Below are positions 58,181 through 64,000 of a stretch of DNA of 64,000 nucleotides, piece by piece. The stretch lies in the NCBI RefSeq assembly GCF_002140715.2, contig NZ_NGLE02000001.1, positions 3,004,001 to 3,068,000 of the forward strand, written 5' to 3'. The stretch is from Enterococcus sp. 4G2_DIV0659 (GTDB taxonomy: Bacteria > Bacillota > Bacilli > Lactobacillales > Enterococcaceae). The position numbers were made by a program, and so were the translations under genes. How positions within the stretch are numbered: position 1 is the first letter of the stretch; each line of letters starts with the position of its first letter. The notes beneath the pieces are model-generated. The model was given only the letters and a program-made list of their open reading frames with translations, made no database searches and had not been told where the DNA came from.

Positions 58181-58777
58181 ATGTTTGACTTAAATTTTAC
58201 TGAAGAATATGATAATTTATCTGCTGAAGCTGTTCTAAAGTTTCAAAAGGCTGTTACCAGATTATTTAATTGTACGTATATTAATCGCATAAAAAATGAT
58301 GGGTTAAATTGGGATGATGATTATTTATTTATAGAAGAGAATTTCAAGCTTTTTCAGGACTATTTCAAGTTTGGAGGATACGAAGTTATTTTTAACAGAG
58401 ATATTAGTGTTATTTCAGTACAAAGTCAGTTTTCATCTGCTAGAAAGAAACTAGATAAAGAGACAACACTTTATGTTTTGGCGTTGAGGTTATTTTTTGA
58501 TGAAAAAGTGAAAGAATTTAATGGTTCTTCAACAATTGTTGTTAGAGTAGCTGAATTTATTGACAAGTTACTAGAATACGGAATTAGGGATAAGAAACCG
58601 AATCTACAGATTTTGAGTAGAATCTTACGCTATTTATCGACAATTGGGATTTTGGGAAAAAAAGGTGGAAAATGGGAAGATACTGATACACTGTTCATGA
58701 TTTATCCTGCAATTAAATTACTACTACCAAGTGAGAGACTGGATGAAAAGCTTAAACTAATTAAGGGAGGTCAATAG
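58181..58777 (+). CDS. jetB: Wadjet defence protein JetB (MksE-like)
   Basis: 198-residue kite-type subunit (tandem winged helices) in the DUF4194/MksE class. It contains LYVLALRLFFDEKVKEF and ILSRILRYLSTIGIL. AAAGGGGAATAG precedes the ATG; it ends four bases before jetC. Confidence 0.82.
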   Translation: MFDLNFTEEYDNLSAEAVLKFQKAVTRLFNCTYINRIKNDGLNWDDDYLFIEENFKLFQDYFKFGGYEVIFNRDISVISVQSQFSSARKKLDKETTLYVLALRLFFDEKVKEFNGSSTIVVRVAEFIDKLLEYGIRDKKPNLQILSRILRYLSTIGILGKKGGKWEDTDTLFMIYPAIKLLLPSERLDEKLKLIKGGQ

Positions 58778-58780
58778 TTT

Positions 58781-61700
58781 ATGATTAAATTAAAAAGACT
58801 ACTCTTGATTCATTGGCAAGCATATGATTTTCAGCTTGTTGAATTTGAAGATATTACCTTAATTACTGGACAAACTGGAGTAGGGAAATCGACTATTATT
58901 GATGCGTTAAATATTGTTTTACTGGGAGAAAAGCAGAAACATATTTTCAATAAAGCAGCTAATGAAAATTCTAATCGAACGTTGGAAAGCTATTTGTATG
59001 GAAAGCTAGGGGATGATGGTGGTGATGGTTTTTTCTATTTGCGTGAGGAAAATTTTACCAGTTACTTAGTAGCAGAATTTGAAAATGAAGAAACTTCGGA
59101 ATATTTTTGCTGTGGTTTTGTGGCAGATTGTAATTCAGATCATAGTCCTCCTAATCTCCAATGGTTGACAATGAAATCTAGATTGCCAGCTGATTATTTT
59201 CTCAATCAAGAAGAAGGGATTCCCTATTCGATCAGCGAATTAAGCTATCAAAACAATTTAAAGACTGAAAGTGAAAAGATTACACTAATTGTAACTGATA
59301 AAGATTACCGGAAAAAAATTGCTGGGTTATTTGGGCAAATTCGAGATGATTACAGAAGGTTATTAAAGCAATCAGTTAGCTTTACACCTGTGAAAGATAT
59401 AGAAATGTTTTTAACCGATTTTGTAAGTGAAACGGAAAGTCCAGTGAATGTTGAAGAAATGCAAAAAAGTATTCGTCGTTATAATGATCTGGAACAAGAA
59501 AGTGATCGAATCAATAAAAAGGTTGCTAAATTAGAAATTATTAAAAATGAGATACAAGTTTTAGAAAGACGAAAAATCATTGAGTTACGTCAAGATTATT
59601 TTATTGAAAAAGCTAAGCTTGAGTTATTTCAAGAGCAAGAAAGAAACTATCATATTGAGGTTGAAAACCATAAAAAAGAGATTACAGAAAATACACATAA
59701 CATATCAGACGCTTCAAAAAGAATAGCTATATTAACTACAAAAAAAGAGGACTTGAGGGATAAACGGGATTCGCTCGTTGTTTTAAAAGATAAAGTTTAC
59801 TTAAATAGTCAGATAAAGAGTGTGAAAGAACAGTTTCAAACTATTCAAGATCAAACAAAGAGAGGACAAGACACTATTCATTTAATGAAGCGCTTCATTA
59901 ATGAGCTCAATAAGCTACCTATTGAGATTTCATCTATCATGGGTTTAATTCAAACAGTTGAAAAATATGAAAAAGAACAAACACTTATTAGTAAGTTTAC
60001 TGAAGTGAACGATTTAATGGGTCAGATAGTAAAGAAATTGGATAAGTATAAAGATTCTATAAGTGAACAAGAAATTTTTGTCAAATCTACTCTTTCCTCT
60101 CTTTCAATTGAAAAAGAAAAGCTGAAACAAGGAATTAAAATGGTCCCTGAACAATTTCGTGTGTTTAAGGAAGAATTGCAAATATATTTAAGAAACTATG
60201 ATAAGAATGCTAAAGTTGAGTATTTATCCGATGTAATTGATTTTAAAAAAGGTGAAGAGAATTGGCAGAAAGCAGTTGAAGCTTATCTTGGTTGGCAAAG
60301 ATATTATCTTGTGATTGATCCTAAATTTTATAACAAGGCGTTGCAATACTATCAGTCTGTTCAAAAGAAAAGAGAAGTACACGGTATTGGTCTAATTAAT
60401 CTAGTAAAACTACAAAAAAAGCATTTTAGTGCAGAACAAAATTCTTTAGCACATAAATTAATGGTAAGAGATCATCTGGTTAAAGCATATATTAATTTTT
60501 TGTTGGGCCGTGTGATAGCTTGTGATGATATTATGAGTTTAACGAAATACCAAACTTCGATTACTACGGAAGGTTTTTTATATAAAGGCTTTGTTACTCG
60601 TAAGTTACAATTTAAAAATTTAACGATGTCAGTCGGTAGTGCCGCTATTGAAAAGCAATTGTTGGATGCTCAAGAAAAATTCAATGAACGTCAAGAAGAA
60701 TTATGTGTTCTACAAAAGAAAATCGCTATTCTAGGGGAATTGACGGATTATCAAAAAAAAGATATGTATTCATGTGAAATTGTGGCTGAATACGCTGATA
60801 ATCAGAAATTTAACCAGAAAGCGAATGAATTAGATCATTTGAAAAATCAGTTAAGCAATTTGGATGATTCAGAGCTTGTAGAAATAGATGGTAAAATTAA
60901 ATATTTAGACAAAGAAATAAATGATTTGAGCGTTGTAATTAAAACAATGACGGAAAAATCAAATGAGCGTCAAACAAAGATAGAGCAAGTAAACCAAGAA
61001 TTAATTCCTCAATGTTTTGAACAAATAATAAAACAAGAAGACATCTTTCAAACTAAATTTGAAATGTGTCAGCAACTATCAGGATTTGAAGAAGCTTATA
61101 GAGTAGCAATTAACAAATTAGATAATCTTGTCTATCAAAGTTTTATCATAAATTACGAAAATAATCAGAAACAAACACAAGCTAGTATTAGTGAATTAGA
61201 AGAAACAATAAGAGAGTTGATGAATGACTATAATCAAACCTTTACTGAAAATCTGCCAATTAATATTAGACAGTCTAATATGTATCTAGAAGAATATGAA
61301 AAATTTATGAAGAGTGATCTTCCAAAATTTGAATTGGATATTAAAGATGCAAAAGAAAAAGCAATTTATGAATTTAGGTATGAGTTTTTAGGTAAATTGA
61401 AAAGTAACATTGAAAATTTATATCGACAGGTAGATGAAATTAATGACGCTTTAAAAAATCGTAAATTTGGAGAGGATACCTATCGATTTAAAATTACAGC
61501 GGCTAGTGGGTACAAGGAATACCATGATATGATTATGGATGAGATGCTAATGGATCAGGGAGAATGGAATTTATTGAGTGCGGCTTTTGAAAGCAAGTAC
61601 GCTCAACAAATTGAACTGTTATTCACTATTTTGTCTGGAAATGACTTGGATGAAGGAAAAAGCAAAGAAAATAGAATTCAGACCTTTTCTGATTATAAAA

Positions 61701-62107
61701 CATATTTAGCTTTTGATATGCTAGTTAAAAAAGGAGACAGCACGCAACGATTATCTAAAACGTATACGCAAAAATCTGGTGGCGAGACGCAAATTCCTTT
61801 ATACATTTCATTACTAGCAGCATTTTCACAGGTTTATAGAGTTAACAATACTCTAAGAAACAATACCATGCGACTGATTATGATGGATGAAGCTTTCAAC
61901 AAAATTGATGGAGAAAAAATCAAACAATGTATCCAAATGATTCGAAGCTTTGGACTCCAAGCAATTTTTTCAACACCACCAGAAAAAATTGCTGAAATTA
62001 TGGAAGAAGCAGATAAAGCTCTTGTTGTATTTAGACAGCAAAATCAAGCAACGTTAAGAGAATTTTCATCATTAGACGAATTGATTGGTGAGCCTTATGA
62101 AGTATGA
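58781..62107 (+). CDS. jetC: Wadjet SMC-like ATPase JetC (MksB-like)
   Basis: 1108 residues. Walker A ITGQTGVGKST near the N-terminus, long coiled coils (about 220-440 and 620-860) around a hinge, and C-terminal signature QKSGGETQ with Walker B RLIMMDEAFNKID and the D-loop. This is the ATPase motor that extrudes DNA loops. GGGAGGTC precedes the start. Overlaps jetD by 11 bases. All ATPase motifs are intact. Confidence 0.92.
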   Translation: MIKLKRLLLIHWQAYDFQLVEFEDITLITGQTGVGKSTIIDALNIVLLGEKQKHIFNKAANENSNRTLESYLYGKLGDDGGDGFFYLREENFTSYLVAEFENEETSEYFCCGFVADCNSDHSPPNLQWLTMKSRLPADYFLNQEEGIPYSISELSYQNNLKTESEKITLIVTDKDYRKKIAGLFGQIRDDYRRLLKQSVSFTPVKDIEMFLTDFVSETESPVNVEEMQKSIRRYNDLEQESDRINKKVAKLEIIKNEIQVLERRKIIELRQDYFIEKAKLELFQEQERNYHIEVENHKKEITENTHNISDASKRIAILTTKKEDLRDKRDSLVVLKDKVYLNSQIKSVKEQFQTIQDQTKRGQDTIHLMKRFINELNKLPIEISSIMGLIQTVEKYEKEQTLISKFTEVNDLMGQIVKKLDKYKDSISEQEIFVKSTLSSLSIEKEKLKQGIKMVPEQFRVFKEELQIYLRNYDKNAKVEYLSDVIDFKKGEENWQKAVEAYLGWQRYYLVIDPKFYNKALQYYQSVQKKREVHGIGLINLVKLQKKHFSAEQNSLAHKLMVRDHLVKAYINFLLGRVIACDDIMSLTKYQTSITTEGFLYKGFVTRKLQFKNLTMSVGSAAIEKQLLDAQEKFNERQEELCVLQKKIAILGELTDYQKKDMYSCEIVAEYADNQKFNQKANELDHLKNQLSNLDDSELVEIDGKIKYLDKEINDLSVVIKTMTEKSNERQTKIEQVNQELIPQCFEQIIKQEDIFQTKFEMCQQLSGFEEAYRVAINKLDNLVYQSFIINYENNQKQTQASISELEETIRELMNDYNQTFTENLPINIRQSNMYLEEYEKFMKSDLPKFELDIKDAKEKAIYEFRYEFLGKLKSNIENLYRQVDEINDALKNRKFGEDTYRFKITAASGYKEYHDMIMDEMLMDQGEWNLLSAAFESKYAQQIELLFTILSGNDLDEGKSKENRIQTFSDYKTYLAFDMLVKKGDSTQRLSKTYTQKSGGETQIPLYISLLAAFSQVYRVNNTLRNNTMRLIMMDEAFNKIDGEKIKQCIQMIRSFGLQAIFSTPPEKIAEIMEEADKALVVFRQQNQATLREFSSLDELIGEPYEV

Positions 62108-63323
62108 TACGTATCTTCTTAATAGACTTTTAGATAAATATGAAGCGTCTAAAGGATTTTTAAAGGAAGACTACCAAAGGCGTGTACTGTATAAAGCGGA
62201 AAAAGACCAAGAATTGAGTAGGAACATTGCCGATCCAATTGAAAAAGAGGCGTTATTTAAAATTATAAATAGACTAAAAGAAGAAAGATTAATCGATTTC
62301 AAATGGGAGAAGTTTGAAGAAAATAATTTAATTAGTGAAATCTGGCTAATTATAGAAGCTGATTCTTTAGCAAAAGCCTACGCGCTTTGTCAGCGCGTTT
62401 CTAAAGATAAGGTTGCTACTCAAAATATTGAATTAATTCAAGAGAAACGCTTATCTATCAAGACACCGTGGATGCTGGAGCTTTTTGCAACAATTTTGGA
62501 AGAATCTGAAGCGATGGGGAAAAACTGGAAATTTATGTTATCACCAAATCAGACAAAGGATGTTTGTAAGGTTTTAGAGATGTTGGATAGTTACCAAGGA
62601 AGTAATATAGATAAGCGCATTTTAAGTGTGAATTTATTTTCGAATAGTAAATATTTTGAGTTAAATATTCAGAATAAATTATTGCAATTGACAACACGCT
62701 ACTTATTTGATTGGAATAGTGCTTTGACTGAACGAGAAAAGCTTCAACAAATGGGCATTGGTTTTGCTCCAGAGCTCTTGTATTTTACTGGTCCAATTGA
62801 ATTAGTTTTGAAAAATGATGAGAAAATAAATTGTGAATTCATTCCAAAAGGGAGTTATTTAGGTGCTGATATGTTATCAGATATTAAAATAATCAATTGC
62901 TTGTACACCAAGATTATTACCATTGAAAATTTAGCCAATTACTATTGGTATGTACAAAACGAAAGAGAGCATGGGACTTTAGTCATTTATACAGGAGGAT
63001 TTTTAACCAGACATCAATCTGTATTTTTTAAAATGCTTAAAACAGAAAACCTGTCTGAACTATTTCACTGGGGTGATATTGATTTGGGTGGTTTCCGAAT
63101 ATTTCTTCAGATTCAAGCGATTTGGTCCGAAATACAACCATTAAAAATGGATGTAGCGACTTTTGAAAAATATGCAAGAGCTAGAAAAAAGATTAGTAAT
63201 GAATATGTCCAAAAAGTTAGAGTAGCACTTGAAAAGAACGAATTTACCCCTTTTAGGGAGGTCTTGGTAAAAATTGTGGAGACAAAGCATATTCTAGAGC
63301 AAGAGGCAGAATTATATTTTTAA
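62097..63323 (+). CDS. jetD: Wadjet nuclease JetD (topoisomerase VI A-like)
   Basis: 408 residues. The N-terminal DUF3322-like region is followed by a DUF2220/Toprim domain with the metal motif WGDIDLGGFRI, as in topoisomerase VI A. JetD cleaves DNA when the JetABC motor stalls. I place the start at ATG 62097, inside the jetC end; an upstream TTG at 62085 is also in frame. The last gene of the operon; no terminator is clear. Confidence 0.88.
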   Translation: MKYDTYLLNRLLDKYEASKGFLKEDYQRRVLYKAEKDQELSRNIADPIEKEALFKIINRLKEERLIDFKWEKFEENNLISEIWLIIEADSLAKAYALCQRVSKDKVATQNIELIQEKRLSIKTPWMLELFATILEESEAMGKNWKFMLSPNQTKDVCKVLEMLDSYQGSNIDKRILSVNLFSNSKYFELNIQNKLLQLTTRYLFDWNSALTEREKLQQMGIGFAPELLYFTGPIELVLKNDEKINCEFIPKGSYLGADMLSDIKIINCLYTKIITIENLANYYWYVQNEREHGTLVIYTGGFLTRHQSVFFKMLKTENLSELFHWGDIDLGGFRIFLQIQAIWSEIQPLKMDVATFEKYARARKKISNEYVQKVRVALEKNEFTPFREVLVKIVETKHILEQEAELYF

Positions 63324-63360
63324 AACAGTTTAGATCTTCAATAAGGGTGTAGACTTGCAT

Positions 63361-63690
63361 ATAGGTATTTTATCAAAACTAATCTCCAAACTATCACCAA
63401 TACCGAAAAATTATCAAAATTTGATGGATATAACTAGAAGAACGGATGTTGATTTGATAACATTTAAAAGCTGCTAAAAGGGGTATATTGATTTAGATAG
63501 AGCACATGGTTTAGCAGGTGTTTTACCGATATTAATTGTGTACGCTCTAGTGACAAACAATCAACAAGATGTAGCATTTGTAATCAAGAAACTAAAAAAC
63601 TTATTTTTAGATAGTTGCGAGACTATTATTGGTAAAATATATTATTTTGGTTATATAACAGTAGGAAAGGAAAAAAATTGGATTTTTTAC
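63361..63690 (+). pseudogene. LanC-like lanthionine cyclase relic
   Basis: One frame reads ISKLSPIPKNYQNLMDITRR, a stop at 63475, then GYIDLDRAHGLAGVLPIL, similar to the LanC block DLGLAHGxAG. No zinc-ligand region follows before the frame drifts, so only a fragment remains. No lanthipeptide precursor is seen near. Confidence 0.4.
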
Positions 63691-63731
63691 TTGAAAGTTT
63701 CCCGGATAATTAATTTGAAAGGAGTAGTAAT

Positions 63732-63836
63732 ATGGCAAGAGATTTAGAAGAAAACTTATATAACATAAAAATGAAAGCTGAACGGATTAGAGCGTTGGAA
63801 TTTATTGAGGTTGATACTATTGAAAATAGCGTATGA
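63732..63836 (+). CDS. 34-residue charged peptide ORF
   Basis: AAAGGAGTAGTAAT precedes ATG; the peptide is MARDLEENLYNIKMKAERIR and continues helical. Its stop overlaps the next ATG (ATGA), as in a small operon. Not recognised; may be the first part of a small helical-protein operon that continues past the window. Confidence 0.45.
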   Translation: MARDLEENLYNIKMKAERIRALEFIEVDTIENSV

Positions 63837-64000
63837 CTCCACTAAAAGAATAGCAAGCAAAAAATGACAATGACGAACATTTTTGGTTAGAACGTGAATT
63901 TAATATATTATTTAAAGAACAATTTCAATATTTATTGGAACTTAGGATAAAATTAAGTGAAGAAATACAAGGACTCGTCGAAGAAGCTGAAGGCTTGGCG
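63833..64000 (+). pseudogene. Interrupted partial gene at the window edge
   Basis: From ATG 63833 the frame reads MTPLKE, a TAG at 63851-63853, then KNDNDEHFWLEREFNILF and a helical continuation to the last base. Either a nonsense mutation or a sequencing error; the rest lies outside the window. Helical and charged; no family recognised. Confidence 0.4.

Overview
The window looks like a chromosomal stretch of an Enterococcus (inference). It is low-GC, has strong AGGAGG ribosome sites, and carries a conserved tdk-prfA-prmC-ywlC-glyA-upp block, a metNIQ operon behind a T-box leader, a sufCDSUB operon, and IS256-family elements. The species cannot be named from the sequence alone.

Layout. (1) 1-3.3 kb: a KtrB-type ion transporter on the minus strand and a lipoprotein FAD reductase of the fumarate-reductase type. 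(2) 3.7-6.0 kb: a four-gene cassette with a DUF1310-like protein, a lipase whose toxin-like domain comes first, and two small helical proteins. It resembles a type VII secretion toxin module with reversed domain order. It is bracketed by two 53-bp copies of the tdk upstream region. (3) 6.2-11.8 kb: core genes tdk to upp. (4) 12.3-14.2 kb: a tRNA-Thr(CGT) gene cut in two at the anticodon loop by a 1.8-kb prophage remnant holding an endolysin tail, an SGNH hydrolase and small phage ORFs. (5) 14.8-25.9 kb: core genes rodA, an Spx/ArsC-like protein, a GcvH-like protein, Met T-box-metNIQ and sufCDSUB. Three 120-bp structured tandem repeats sit between sufU and sufB. (6) 26.0-43.05 kb: a 17-kb accessory island flanked by 25-bp direct repeats. 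It has an Sfp-type phosphopantetheinyl transferase, an Rrf2-like regulator, nested insertion sequences, three NRPS genes and an ABC exporter. (7) 43.6-54.9 kb: a defence region with a KAP-type P-loop NTPase, a HEPN-like protein, type I restriction-modification hsdR-hsdM-hsdS and a PD-(D/E)XK/DUF5655-like protein whose 3' end is cut by a complete IS256-family element. (8) 55-64 kb: a possible small RNA, decayed small genes, a four-gene Wadjet (jetABCD) system, a LanC-like relic and an interrupted small gene pair running off the edge.

How the genes work together. The NRPS genes need the phosphopantetheinyl transferase to load their three carrier domains, and the ABC pair is the natural export or self-protection partner. 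The third module's specificity residues read as serine; the second protein has a degenerate cyclization-like domain and no adenylation domain; no thioesterase is present. The type I system and Wadjet defend against incoming DNA, and the KAP/HEPN pair beside them may be a further, less characterised defence unit. The strongest candidates for something undescribed are the NRPS product, the KAP plus HEPN pair with its possible frameshift, and the type VII-like lipase cassette. All functional calls come from motif reading; no database search was run.
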